DNA of 64,000 bases from JBHHYS01 sp046757645 (lineage in GTDB: Bacteria; Acidobacteriota; Terriglobia; Acidiferrales; 2-02-FULL-67-57), in NCBI GenBank assembly GCA_046757645.1, contig JBHHYS010000001.1, positions 40,576 to 104,575 of the forward strand, written 5' to 3'. Below, piece after piece: positions 31,486 through 41,200 of the stretch. The translations under genes and the position numbers were made by a program. Position 1 is the stretch's first letter. The number at the start of each line of letters is the position of its first letter. Under the pieces are notes generated by a model. The model searched no databases and was not told the DNA's origin. It worked only from the letters and a program-made list of their open reading frames with translations.

Positions 31486-33278
31486 CCGAGAAGAGCGTCA
31501 CGGCGGCCTCCGGTGGCCGCCGGGCGGTTTTGCGTCTTCTCACCGCCCTGTTGGCAGTGCTGCTGGCCGCGCCGCTCGCTCCCGCGCAGGCAGAGCCGCA
31601 CGCCGCTGAGACCCCGCGAATCCCGCCAAGCGGGACAGGGCAGACGCTCCGGATTACGGTGCTGGCCACCACCGACGTGCACGGCAATCTCTGGCCGTAC
31701 GACTACCTGCGGGGGCAAGCGGCTGAGCGCGGCCTGGCCAAGGTAGCCAGCTACGTGAAGCGTGTGCGGGTGCGCCAGCCCCACACTTTGCTGGTGGATT
31801 GCGGCGACACCTTCCAGGGCACGCCGCTCGCCTATCTCTACGCGGAGAAAAATACTGTGGAGCTCAACCCGGTGGTGGCGGCGATGAACGCCGTGGGCTA
31901 CGACGCCATGGCGGTCGGCAACCACGAGTTCAACTTCGGGCTCACCACGCTGTGGCGGCTGAAGGAGGAGGCGGCGTTTCCCATCCTGGGGGCGAACATC
32001 GTCTCCACCTACCACGACACCCGGCGAGACTTCACGCCGTACGTTATCCGCCGCGTGGGCGGCGTGCGGGTGGCGATTCTGGGAATGGTGACCCCGGCGG
32101 TGCCGCGCTGGGAGCCGCCCGACCACCGCATCGGTTACAAGTTCCGCGACTTGGTGGAAACGGCAAAACGATTCGTGCCCAAACTGCGCCGCAAAGCCGA
32201 CCTGGTCATCCTGCTGGTGCACTCCGGTCTGGGGCGCGACCCCGAGACCGGCGAACCGCGCCGGCAACTCTACCCGGAAGAGAACCGCGTCTGGGACATC
32301 GCCGAGCAGGTTCCCGGGATTGACGCCATCTTCTTCGGTCACTCCCACCAGGAGCTGGCGGGGAAGGAAGTGAATGGCGTGTTGCTGGTGCAAGCGAAGA
32401 ACTGGGCGCAGTCGGTCGCCCAGGCGGAGTTCGTGCTGGCGCGGGAAAAGGCCGGGGCGCCCTGGCGGCTGATTGAGCGCCAGAGCCGCTTGGTGCCGAT
32501 GGATGAAACCATCCCCGCCGACCCGGAAATCCTTGCGCTGACCCGCGAGGCCCACGAGCGCACCGAGCGCTACTTGAACACGGTGGTGGGGCAGCTCGAT
32601 CGAGAGCTCGACGCCCGCACCGGGCGCATCGAAGACCATCCGCTGGTGGAGTTGATCCAGCGCGCGCAACTTCACTACGGGCGCGCGGAGGCGTCGCTGG
32701 CCTCGCTGTTCTCCACCCGGACGCGCTGGGTGGCGGGCCCGGTGACGATCCGCGACGTCTATGGACTTTACTTCTATGAGAACCAGCTCTTCACCGTGGA
32801 AATCACCGGCGCCCAACTCAAAGAGGCGCTGGAGTACTCAGCCCGCAGCTTCAAGAGTTATCCCTGGCCCCGACAAGGTCGGGGCTCGCCGTTTGCTGAC
32901 CTGCCGGGCTACAACCACGACATGGCCGAAGGGGTCAGCTACCAGATCGACCTCAGCCGACCGCCGGGGGAACGCATCGTGGAGTTGCGCTTTGACGCCG
33001 CCCCACTCGACCCCGCCCGCCGGTTGCGCCTGGCGCTGAACAGTTATCGCTGGTCGGGCGGCGGCGGCTACCCCGAAGCTTCGGGGCTACGGCACGCCAA
33101 AGTGGTGCACCGTGCCAGGAAGCAAGTCCGGGAGCTGATCATTGACTACCTGCTCGAGCATCAACCGCTTGACACTACCGTGGATCACAACTGGGAGATC
33201 GTTCCCGCCGCGGCCCGCCAGGCATTGCGCGACTGGGTCGCGTCGCCCGAAGCCGTCATGGTTTCTCCCGTCAACTAG
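31467..33278 (+). CDS. secreted bifunctional metallophosphatase/5'-nucleotidase
   Basis: UshA-like periplasmic nucleotidase of 603 aa. A signal peptide (RAVLRLLTALLAVLLAAPLA) is followed by the two-metal phosphoesterase domain with LATTDVHGNLWPYD, DCGDTFQGTPLAYL, AVGNHEFNFG, LVHSGLG and FFGHSHQEL. The C-terminal substrate domain contains DVYGLYFYENQLFTVEITG. The start at 31467 overlaps the GAF gene and lacks a clear ribosome site, so the exact N-terminus is uncertain. It probably scavenges phosphate and nucleosides from external nucleotides. Confidence 0.92.
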   Translation: MFSPRLAEKSVTAASGGRRAVLRLLTALLAVLLAAPLAPAQAEPHAAETPRIPPSGTGQTLRITVLATTDVHGNLWPYDYLRGQAAERGLAKVASYVKRVRVRQPHTLLVDCGDTFQGTPLAYLYAEKNTVELNPVVAAMNAVGYDAMAVGNHEFNFGLTTLWRLKEEAAFPILGANIVSTYHDTRRDFTPYVIRRVGGVRVAILGMVTPAVPRWEPPDHRIGYKFRDLVETAKRFVPKLRRKADLVILLVHSGLGRDPETGEPRRQLYPEENRVWDIAEQVPGIDAIFFGHSHQELAGKEVNGVLLVQAKNWAQSVAQAEFVLAREKAGAPWRLIERQSRLVPMDETIPADPEILALTREAHERTERYLNTVVGQLDRELDARTGRIEDHPLVELIQRAQLHYGRAEASLASLFSTRTRWVAGPVTIRDVYGLYFYENQLFTVEITGAQLKEALEYSARSFKSYPWPRQGRGSPFADLPGYNHDMAEGVSYQIDLSRPPGERIVELRFDAAPLDPARRLRLALNSYRWSGGGGYPEASGLRHAKVVHRARKQVRELIIDYLLEHQPLDTTVDHNWEIVPAAARQALRDWVASPEAVMVSPVN

Positions 33279-33280
33279 AA

Positions 33281-33316
33281 GCAAAGGAGGCAAAGGAAGC
33301 AGAGGAGGCAAAAGAA
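33281..33316 (+). repeat. four tandem 9-bp units, GCAAAGGAG
   Basis: Units GCAAAGGAG, GCAAAGGAA, GCAGAGGAG and GCAAAAGAA run head to tail right after the 5'-nucleotidase stop. The tract is purine-only apart from one C per unit and marks the edge of the AT-richer islet. Confidence 0.75.
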
Positions 33317-33367
33317 GAGTGGGGGCGAACCGCGCGCGGATAAGCAGGTGAGGAAACGTGAGGTAAG

Positions 33368-34096
33368 CTATACAAACAATTCCAGAGCACGAGTGTAGTT
33401 CAACCGACTCTGATAGTATTCTTCAACTGCTTCGTAATCCACAAACTTACACCTCCCTGCGACTTGCCTGAAAGCACCACGGCTTGCCTCCCGATCAAAT
33501 TGAGGTCGGCGTTCTGCTGGGGCCACGACGAAGAACTTTGTTTGGAAATCGACGAGTTCTGAGAACTTAGTAAGCGCGCTCCTGAAGTTCGTGGAGTCTT
33601 CAATTTCGAAAGCAGTCACAGGGAATTGTCGGGTATTAAACCAAGTTACATCAATATACCTGCTGGCTTGGACAATGTGGGCAAACGTAAAGAGCGGGAT
33701 TTTCTGAAGCGTTACAAGTCGGCCAAGAGTCTTCCCGTCGAAGACCTTAGATCTATCTGGCGCGTACGTCAGGAATCCCTCGTGGTTGCCAATTTCAACA
33801 AGCATCCCCTGTACGCGCGTGTGTTTATAATTCCGTTGTTGCTCCAGTTTCCGCGGCCTTGGTGCTTTCGGCAAGCGGTCCAGATATTTGGTGAGTGCAT
33901 AGACACCCAAGCCGATACGCCTAAATCGAGAGTCTCTCTGCACTCGTTCCTGGATGGTTTTGAATGGAGTCTTGCCAGTCAGAGGCCGGTATTTTCCTAT
34001 TTCCCTGTAGACCAACGAGAGTGGTGCGATATATCCATTATCGAGCAGTACGCGTTCTATTGCTTCTGAGAACGTTAGCTGATTCTTACGCTGCAC
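33368..34096 (-). CDS. HARE-HTH protein with nuclease-like C-terminal domain
   Basis: A 242-residue protein. Residues 8-70 (TFSEAIERVLLDNGY...FRRIGLGVYAL) fit the HARE-HTH winged helix found in restriction-associated proteins. The C-terminal domain has RYIDVTWF (Asp149) and FPVTAFEIEDSTN (Glu164, Glu166), a layout like PD-(D/E)XK nucleases, followed by FFVVAPAERRPQF, but the usual lysine is not evident. It starts with GTG at 34096, 37 bp after a 59-aa gene, and is AT-richer than its neighbours. A restriction or defence role is inferred. Confidence 0.68.
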   Translation of the reverse strand: MQRKNQLTFSEAIERVLLDNGYIAPLSLVYREIGKYRPLTGKTPFKTIQERVQRDSRFRRIGLGVYALTKYLDRLPKAPRPRKLEQQRNYKHTRVQGMLVEIGNHEGFLTYAPDRSKVFDGKTLGRLVTLQKIPLFTFAHIVQASRYIDVTWFNTRQFPVTAFEIEDSTNFRSALTKFSELVDFQTKFFVVAPAERRPQFDREASRGAFRQVAGRCKFVDYEAVEEYYQSRLNYTRALELFV

Positions 34097-34133
34097 CGTA
34101 TGCGATTCTCTGCTTTGCGATTCAGCTACATAA

Positions 34134-34313
34134 CTACAAGTAGAAGCGAACGATTCGTGCTAGTTCTTCACGTGTTGATGCTCTGCCAAGATAGAAAACA
34201 CGACCATCGACCAGCACCCAAACGTCTCCGTTTTCCAGCCAGGAGATGAGCTTTCGTGCTAGTTTTGCACGGAAGAATTCTGTGTAGACTCCAAGTGAAT
34301 TCTTCAATTCCAT
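34134..34313 (-). CDS. 59-residue protein upstream of the HARE-HTH gene
   Basis: Small gene starting at ATG 34313 behind a strong AAAGGAGGAGG ribosome site and ending at TAG 34134. The protein begins MELKNSLGVYTEFFRAKLAR and continues with ISWLENGDVWVLVDGRVFYL, then a helical end (TREELARIVRFYL). It reads as a folded alpha/beta mini-protein of unknown family. Its position 37 bp before the HARE-HTH/nuclease-like gene suggests a two-gene unit, perhaps a regulator or antidote with its effector. Confidence 0.65.
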   Translation of the reverse strand: MELKNSLGVYTEFFRAKLARKLISWLENGDVWVLVDGRVFYLGRASTREELARIVRFYL

Positions 34314-34423
34314 GGGGTCCTCCTCCTTTGGAACTTGCTCCTCGATTAATTGCCGCCGAGGAGCCTAGAAGGAACATCTGAGCCACAGAGTTGCAGGATA
34401 GTCTCCGATTGTAACATCTTTGG

Positions 34424-35740
34424 CTAGTCGTAGTACTCGGTGCCCAGGTGGGTGATGAGGGGCTCGCCGCGGAGCCAGCGCAGGGTGTTCTTGAGTTTCA
34501 TCATTTGGATGAAGAGGTCGTGTTCGGGGTAAAGCTCGGGGGCGCACATGGGCGACTTGAAGTAGAAGCTGAGCCACTCCTGGATGCCGCGCAGCCCAGC
34601 GCGCTGGGCGAGGTCGAGGAAGAGGGCGAGGTCGAGCACCAGGGGCGCGGCCAGGATGGAGTCGCGGCAAAGGAAATCAATCTTGAGCTGCATGGGATAG
34701 CCGAGCCAGCCGAAAATATCAATGTTGTCCCAGCCTTCCTTGTTGTCGCCGCGAGGGGGATAGTAGTTGATGCGCACCTTGTGGTAGAAGCCGCCGTAGA
34801 GCTGGGGATAGAGCTGGGGCTGGAGGATGTATTCCAGCACGCCCAGCTTCGATTCCTCTTTGGTCTTGAAGGAGTAAGGGTCGTCGAGCACCTCACCGTC
34901 GCGGTTGCCCAGGATATTGGTGGAGAACCAGCCGCCCAGCCCGATCAAGCGCGACTTCAGCCCGGGGGCGATGATGGTCTTCATCAAGGTCTGCCCGGTC
35001 TTGAAATCCTTGCCGGCGATGGGAACTTTCTTTTTCTGGGCCAGCTCCTGCAAAGCGGGGATGTCCAGGGTGAGGTTGGGGGCGCCGTTGGCGAAGGGCA
35101 CGCCCTCCTGGAGCGCCGCGTAGGCATAGAGCATCGAAGGCGCAATCGTCTCGTGGTTCTGCTTTAGGGCTTTTTCGAAACTGTCCAGGTCGCGGTGGAC
35201 CGTGTCGGGTTTCTGATAGACCTCCGTGGAGCCGCACCAGATCATGATCAAGCGCTGCGCACGGTTGCGGGCCTTGAACTGCTGGATGTCCTCCCGGAGC
35301 TGCTGCGCCAAGTCCCACTTGCTCCCGCCTTTCTTGACGTAGGGGCCGTCGAGCTTGCGCACGTAGCGGGTGTCGAATACCCCCTTCATGGGCTTGATGG
35401 AGCTGAGGAAGGGCTTCAACTGGCTCAAGTGCTCGTGGTTCAGCACACCGGCCTTGCACGCCGCCTGGTAGGCGTTGTCCGGGAAGATGTCCCACCCCCC
35501 GAAGGTCAAGTCGCTTAACTCGGCCAGGGGAACGAAGTCTTTGATCCGGGGAACCCGGTTTTCGGGCCGCTTGCCCAGGCGAATCGTGCCCATCTGGGTG
35601 AGCGAGCCGATGGCGGGGGCGTGGCAGCGCCGGACCAACTCCACCCCGGCGAAAAACGTAGTGGCCACCGCGCCCAGCCCGGGCGTCAGCACCCCGAGCC
35701 TGCCCTTGGCAGGCGCAATCCTGCTCGGCCGACGCATCAT
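34424..35740 (-). CDS. ino1: myo-inositol-1-phosphate synthase
   Basis: NAD-dependent cyclisation of glucose 6-phosphate to inositol phosphate, 438 aa. The NAD fold is GVLTPGLGAVATTFFAGV. Family blocks are IAGKDFKTGQTLMKTIIAPG, GWFSTNILGNRDGEVLDDP and DNIDIFGWLGYPMQLKIDFL. Two adjacent ATGs (35740, 35737) follow a GGGGAGGG site. Inositol may be used for lipids or compatible solutes. The adjacent glycosyltransferase is on the same strand, 242 bp upstream, but a functional link is unproven. Confidence 0.94.
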   Translation of the reverse strand: MMRRPSRIAPAKGRLGVLTPGLGAVATTFFAGVELVRRCHAPAIGSLTQMGTIRLGKRPENRVPRIKDFVPLAELSDLTFGGWDIFPDNAYQAACKAGVLNHEHLSQLKPFLSSIKPMKGVFDTRYVRKLDGPYVKKGGSKWDLAQQLREDIQQFKARNRAQRLIMIWCGSTEVYQKPDTVHRDLDSFEKALKQNHETIAPSMLYAYAALQEGVPFANGAPNLTLDIPALQELAQKKKVPIAGKDFKTGQTLMKTIIAPGLKSRLIGLGGWFSTNILGNRDGEVLDDPYSFKTKEESKLGVLEYILQPQLYPQLYGGFYHKVRINYYPPRGDNKEGWDNIDIFGWLGYPMQLKIDFLCRDSILAAPLVLDLALFLDLAQRAGLRGIQEWLSFYFKSPMCAPELYPEHDLFIQMMKLKNTLRWLRGEPLITHLGTEYYD

Positions 35741-35982
35741 GCGCGGGAACCCTCCCCTAGTGCGGTCCTAACTTGTTATGCGTGATCGCCAAAAGTCTCA
35801 TTTCTTCGCAACGCTAATACTCTCGAGGCCTCGTGTGGCTTTCATTCAGGCTAGTTGGAACGGCACCAGGTAGCCAATCCCCCGGGCTGGTAATCTGTTA
35901 TCATGTGCGAAGCTGGCCGGTTTTGCAAGCCTGTCCCGCCGTTGAAATATTCTACTCACATGGTGTCCCCGCGGTGAGGCAC
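35741..35982. other. 242-bp intergenic region
   Basis: Between the glycosyltransferase end and the inositol phosphate synthase start. It contains a copy of the 12-mer repeat (GTTGGAACGGCA at 35854-35865, reading TGCCGTTCCAAC on the minus strand). No gene or convincing promoter was recognised. Confidence 0.45.
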
Positions 35983-36702
35983 CTAGCGTGCGTCGCGATG
36001 CGGCTGGCTCCGAGTTTTCCGTACCGGGGGATACCAGCGCACCAGCCACTCTGGAGGGAACCCCAAAAAGAAGAACGCCTGGATGAAAAACCACGCCGCC
36101 AGCGTGCGCCACAAGCGGCTATGTCGCCCCTCCCCGGCTTGCCACCGCCGGGAGGATACCCCCAAGCGCTCGGGTAAGCAGACCGTTCTCCCCGCCTTGA
36201 CCAGCCGCCGGGCAAACTCGTAATCCTCGAGCAGCGGCCACTCCCGGAAGCCGCCCAAGTGTTCAAACACGGCCCGGCGCACAAAAATTCCCGCGTCGCC
36301 GTAGAAGATTCCGAACCAGCGCCGCCAGCGGTTCACCCGCGTAAAGACCCGGCCGGGGAGCCCGTCACTGCTAAACTCCAAACTGAAACTGCCGCCCACC
36401 ACCTGCGGGTCGGTCAGGGCGTGCTCTACCGCCGCCAGGGCCCCCGCGGGCAGCTGCACGTCTGCGTGGAGAAAGAGCAAGACCTCGCCGCGCGCCTGGT
36501 GCACGGCTCGGTTCAATTGCACGCCGCGGTTGCGCTCGCTCACCACCACCCGGGCGTAGCGCTCGGCCAGCTTCACCGTCCCGTCGGTGCTCGACCCATC
36601 GGCCACCACCACTTCCCCGGCGCCCGGCTCTCTGCACAGCTGTTGCAGAAGCACTTCGAGGGTGGATTCTTCGTTGTAGGTAGGAATGATGACTGAAATC
36701 AT
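35983..36702 (-). CDS. glycosyltransferase family 2, TIGR04283-like
   Basis: GT-A fold glycosyltransferase of 239 aa. The ATG at 36702 (MISVIIPTYNEESTLEVLLQ) is the family start and follows CGGAG. The open frame upstream runs through the preceding gene in another frame. Motifs are VVVADGSSTDGTV, LLFLHADVQLP (metal DxD-like), YGDAGIFVRRAVFEHLGGF and WPLLEDYEFARRL. The pattern matches the TIGR04283 subfamily, some members of which are annotated in arsenosugar biosynthesis. The C-terminus ends in a hydrophobic segment (FFIQAFFFLGFPPEWLV). It lies 29 bp after the zinc-ribbon gene. Confidence 0.88.
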   Translation of the reverse strand: MISVIIPTYNEESTLEVLLQQLCREPGAGEVVVADGSSTDGTVKLAERYARVVVSERNRGVQLNRAVHQARGEVLLFLHADVQLPAGALAAVEHALTDPQVVGGSFSLEFSSDGLPGRVFTRVNRWRRWFGIFYGDAGIFVRRAVFEHLGGFREWPLLEDYEFARRLVKAGRTVCLPERLGVSSRRWQAGEGRHSRLWRTLAAWFFIQAFFFLGFPPEWLVRWYPPVRKTRSQPHRDAR

Positions 36703-36731
36703 CGCGCTCCGAGGAAAATTAGATTCCGCCG

Positions 36732-37235
36732 CTAGCGGCGGGGGGCGGCCATTTTTCGGTAATGCCGTTCGCCCTCGGCCGAGATCAGCACCCACAGCCC
36801 GTAGATCCCCACCAGCGTGCCCAGCGGAAAGCTCAGCAGAGCCAGCACACAAACCACGATTGCCAGGGGCCGCGCCCACCCCCGGTAGTCGAGCAGCCCG
36901 GCCCCGGCGGCCACCGCGGCCACCGATAGGCCAAAAGCCACCCACGCCAAGGAAGTCAACATACCGGGTAGCAGCCCGCCGGGCAGCACGTGCCCCACCC
37001 TGTGGCCCAGGAAGCGCGCCAGGGGGCCGGCAACCCAGATCATCGCCAGCGCTTTCAGCAGTCCCAATCCACCCCATAGCAGGAGCAGCGCCGCCAGCAA
37101 CTTCACGTGTCGGCGGTAATCGCGCACTGGCGCCGCCGGAGCTGTCGTCACCGCGGCGGAAAGTTTCTGCCCGCAGCGGGCGCAGAAGCTGTGGGTTTCG
37201 GCCACCTCGGCCCCGCAGTTGGGGCAGTACTTCAT
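36732..37235 (-). CDS. zinc-ribbon membrane protein
   Basis: A 167-residue protein with an N-terminal double-CxxC zinc ribbon (MKYCPNCGAEVAE, then FCARCGQKL) and four hydrophobic helices, including LLAALLLLWGGLGLLKAL, MLTSLAWVAFGLSVAAVAAG and AIVVCVLALLSFPLGTLVGI. Such proteins are common in Acidobacteriota but have no fixed role. The start lies 24 bp downstream of the accA stop, so it belongs to the dnaE-accA transcription unit. Confidence 0.8.
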   Translation of the reverse strand: MKYCPNCGAEVAETHSFCARCGQKLSAAVTTAPAAPVRDYRRHVKLLAALLLLWGGLGLLKALAMIWVAGPLARFLGHRVGHVLPGGLLPGMLTSLAWVAFGLSVAAVAAGAGLLDYRGWARPLAIVVCVLALLSFPLGTLVGIYGLWVLISAEGERHYRKMAAPRR

Positions 37236-37259
37236 CGCCTTCTCACTCTTTCCCTGCGG

Positions 37260-38219
37260 TCAGGCCATCCGGAAGAACTGGCCCATGCGGCGGAATTTCT
37301 CGTAGCGGCGGGCCAACAATTCTTTGCTCGAGTAGGCGCGGAGCTCGGCCAAGGAGCGTTCGAGGGCGGTGTCGAGGATCTTCGCCATCTCTTTGTGATT
37401 CCGATGGGCGCCGCCCGCGGGTTCCGGGATGATGTCATCAATCAACCCCAAGGCGAGCAAATCCTCGGCGGTGATCCTGAGCGCCTCGGCGGCCCGCTCT
37501 TTCTGCCCGGCATCGCGCCACATAATCGAGGCGCAGCCTTCCGGCGAGATCACCGAATAGAAAGCGTTTTCCAGCATGTTGATCTTATCGCCAATGGCAA
37601 TCGCCAGCGCCCCGCCGCTGCCGCCTTCGCCGGTGACGGTTACTACAATGGGCACCGGCAGGCGGGCGATCTCCCGCAGGTTGTGGGCGATGGCTGCCGC
37701 CTGGCCGCGCGCCTCCGCATCCACGCCAGGATAGGCCCCCTGGGTGTCGACCAGGGTGAAGATGGGCCGCCGAAACTTGGCGGCCAAGCGCATGGCTCGC
37801 AGCGCCTTGCGGTATCCCTCCGGCTTCGGCTGGCCGAAGTTTCGCGCCAAGCGCTCCTTGGTGTCGCGGCCTTTCTGGTGGCCGACCACCAGTACCGGCT
37901 CCCCGTGAAACCGGGCCATTCCGCAGATGATGGCCGGGTCGTCGCCGAAAGTCCGGTCGCCGTGGAGCTGGCTGAAATTTTCAAACAGTAGAGAGATGTA
38001 GTCCAGCGTATAGGGCCGCCGAGGATGCCGAGCCAGTTCCACCCGCTGCCAGGCGCGCGGCTGTCCGGCAGCCAACTCCTGCCGGAGCGCCCCCACCTGT
38101 CCCTTCAAGTCGTTGATTTGCTGCTGGACGCGGTCATCCCCCGGGCTTTCGCGCTCCAGCTCGGCGAGCTGCCGCTCCAGGCTGGCCAATTGTTGCTCGC
38201 TGGTTGCTTGCTCCGCCAT
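37260..38219 (-). CDS. accA: acetyl-CoA carboxylase carboxyltransferase subunit alpha
   Basis: Transfers carboxyl from biotin to acetyl-CoA, the first step of fatty acid synthesis, together with AccD, which is not in the window. 319 aa with a coiled-coil start ([17 protein letters not shown]). Motifs are [51 protein letters not shown] and [16 protein letters not shown]. It begins 3 bp after dnaE ends, implying co-transcription. Confidence 0.97.
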   Translation of the reverse strand: MAEQATSEQQLASLERQLAELERESPGDDRVQQQINDLKGQVGALRQELAAGQPRAWQRVELARHPRRPYTLDYISLLFENFSQLHGDRTFGDDPAIICGMARFHGEPVLVVGHQKGRDTKERLARNFGQPKPEGYRKALRAMRLAAKFRRPIFTLVDTQGAYPGVDAEARGQAAAIAHNLREIARLPVPIVVTVTGEGGSGGALAIAIGDKINMLENAFYSVISPEGCASIMWRDAGQKERAAEALRITAEDLLALGLIDDIIPEPAGGAHRNHKEMAKILDTALERSLAELRAYSSKELLARRYEKFRRMGQFFRMA

Positions 38220-38222
38220 CGC

Positions 38223-41200
38223 TTATGGCACCAGGGAGACCGCCGCCTCCCCGCAGAGCCCACGGAGCTCTGCCAGTAATTCGTCGTCCACCTGCACGCG
38301 CACGTCCTTGCCCCCTCTGTGCAGGCCGAATTCGGGCGGCAACCGAAACTCCACCCGGCAGCGGCCCGGCTTCCGCCGGAAGAGCGCCTCCAGTTGGTCA
38401 ATGGTATCCACCGTGATCCGGCTGACGTCCAGGTGGATCACCACCCGGCTCGCGGGAGCCTGTCCCGAGTCAGGTTGAGGGGCTGGCAGCGCTTTCTCCA
38501 GCGGCGTCGCTTGCTGCACGGCCAAGCGCACGCCGCTCTCCTCCACGCGGATCCGGCCCTTGACCACCAAAGTGGCATCGGGATAGAGACAACTCTCCAG
38601 CCGCCGGAAGGCTTCCGGGAAGACGAGCAAGTCAATCACCCCGCTGAGATCCTCCAGGACGGCAATCGCCCAGCGCTCGCCCTTCTTGCTTCGCATCGGG
38701 CGCACCCGCACCAGGATACCCGCCAGACGGGCGCTGTCGTGGTTCTTCTTGGTCTCCAAGTCGGCGATGGACATCACCGCCAATTCGCGCAGCCGACCCT
38801 CGAAGCGCGCCAGGGGGTGGCCAGTGGTGAAGAAACCCAGGGTCTCCTTCTCATAGGCCAGTCGCTCGTGCTCCGGCCATTCATCCACGTCCGGGAGCGG
38901 GGGTGGAGGTGCCGGCTCCGCGGCGGCCCCGCCAAACAAGGCGTGCTGCCCGGTCTCCTTCTGTCGTTGCAGTCGAGCCCCGCGCTCCAGGGCGCGGTCC
39001 ACGACCTCCAGCAGCGCCGCCCGGTGGGCCCCCAGGGAATCGAGCGCGCCCGCCTTCACCAAACTCTCCAGCACGCGCCGGTTCAGCACCCGCGCATCGA
39101 TCTCCTCGCAGAACTGGAAGAGTGAGGTGAAACAGCCCACACGGCTGCGGGCCGCCCGGATGGCCTGGACGGTATTGAAGCCCACGTTGCGCACCGCACC
39201 CAAGCCGAAGCGGATGGCGTCGCCCGCCGGAGTGAAACTCCACTCGCTCGAATTCACGTCCGGGGGCAGAATCGTGATTCCCATCTCCCGGCACTCCCCA
39301 ATGTATTTGACCACCTTTTCCGTGTTCCCGGTCTCCGCGGTGAGCAGAGCGGACATGAACTCCACCGGGTAGTGGGTCTTCAGGTAGGCGGTATGGTAGG
39401 CGAGCAAGGCGTAGGCGGCGGAATGGGACTTGTTGAAGCCGTAACCGGCAAACTGGGCCATCAAATCGAACAGCTTGCCCGCGCTTTTCTCCCCGATCAT
39501 GCGCTGCCGGCAGCCGGCAATGAATTTCTCTCGCTGCCCCGCCATCTCCTTGGGCTTTTTCTTCCCCATGGCCCGGCGCAGCAAGTCGGCTTCGCCCAGG
39601 CTGAAGCCCGCCAGGCGGTTGGCAATCTGCATCACCTGTTCCTGGTAAACGATCACCCCGTAGGTCTCTTCCAGAATCTCCCGCAGCGCCGCCAGCTCGT
39701 AGGTGACCTTCTTCTGGCCCTGCTTGCGGGCAATGAAGTCGTCAATCATACCCCCCTGGATGGGCCCCGGGCGGTAGAGAGCGTTGAGTGCGATCAGGTC
39801 CTCCAGCCGCGCGGGCTGGTAGCGGCGGAGAATCTCCCGCATGCCGTGCGACTCGAATTGGAACACGCCGCTGGTGGCGCCGCGGGAAAAGAGCTGGTAG
39901 GTTTCCGCGTCGTCGAGCGGGATGTCCCCCAGGGTGAGCTGGAGGCCGCGATGCCGCTCCACCAGCTTCAGGGTGTCATCCAACACCGTCAGGGTGGCCA
40001 GCGCCAAGAAGTCCATCTTGAGCAGGCCGATTCGCTCCAAGTCGTCCATAGCAAACTGGGTGACAATTTCCTCCCGGTTCGTCCGGTAGAGGGGGACGAG
40101 TTGGCGCAGCGGCTGGGGGGAAATGACCACGCCGGCGGCGTGGGTGGAGGCGTGGCGGGCCAAACCCTCTAGCTTCCGCGCGGTGTCGATCACCCGCTTC
40201 ACCTTCGGGTCGCGGTCGTAGTCCTGCTTGAGTCGCGGCGATTGCCGCAGCGCCTCCTCCAAAGTGATGTTGAGCGCCGGCGGCACCTGCTTGGCCAGCC
40301 GGTCGGCTTCGGCGTAGGGCAGCTCCAGGGCCCGGGCGGCGTCTTTGAGGGCGGCTTTGGCGGCCATGGTCCCGAAGGTGATGATCTGGGCGACGTTCTC
40401 CCGGCCGTACTTTTGGGTGACGTAGTCAATCACTTCGCCGCGCCGCCGCATGCAAAAGTCGATGTCAATGTCAGGGAGCGAGATGCGCTCTGGGTTCAGG
40501 AAGCGCTCAAAAAGCAATCCGTACTGCAAGGGGTCGATGTCGGTGATGCCCAAAGCGTAGCCCACCAAACTGCCGGCCGCCGAACCGCGCCCCGGGCCCA
40601 CGGGAATGCCCTGCTCGCGCGCGTAGCGGATGAAGTCCCAAACGATCAGGAAGTAGCCGGCGAAGCGCATCTGCCGGATCATGCGCAGTTCCTGCTCCAA
40701 CCGCTGCTCATAGGCGGCCAGCGGATTCCGCAGTCGTCCTTGGGCGGCCTGGAGAGCCAGGTGGGCGCGGCGGCGCTCGAAACCTTCGCGCGTCACCCTC
40801 TCGAAAAAGCTCTCCAGGGTCTCGCCCGCCGGCACCGCAAAAGGCGGAAAGGGGTTCTCAACTTTGTCGAGTTTCACCTGGCAGCGCTCGGCGATCGCCA
40901 TCGTGCGCTTCACCGCCTCCGGCACGGCTGCGAAGACACGCAGCATCTCGTCGGCGCTCTTGAAGTAGAACTGGTCGGAGCCGAATTTCATTCGGTTCGT
41001 ATCACTGACCATCTTGCCCGTCTGGATGCACAGGAGCACGTCGTGGGCGTGCGCGTCTTCCGGAAACAAGTAGTGGCAATCGTTGGTGGCCACCAAGGGG
41101 ATGCCGGTCTCGGCCGACAGGCGCAGCAAGTCGGGTTGAATCCGGTGCTCCAGCTCCAACCCCTGGTCCTGAATTTCCAGGTAAAAATTGTCGCGGCCAA

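Noticed and set aside
34168..34386. 72-codon minus-strand frame
   Set aside because: It overlaps the 59-residue gene at 34134-34313 in another frame, lacks a ribosome site and does not read as a folded protein. The shorter frame has the strong AGGAGG site.
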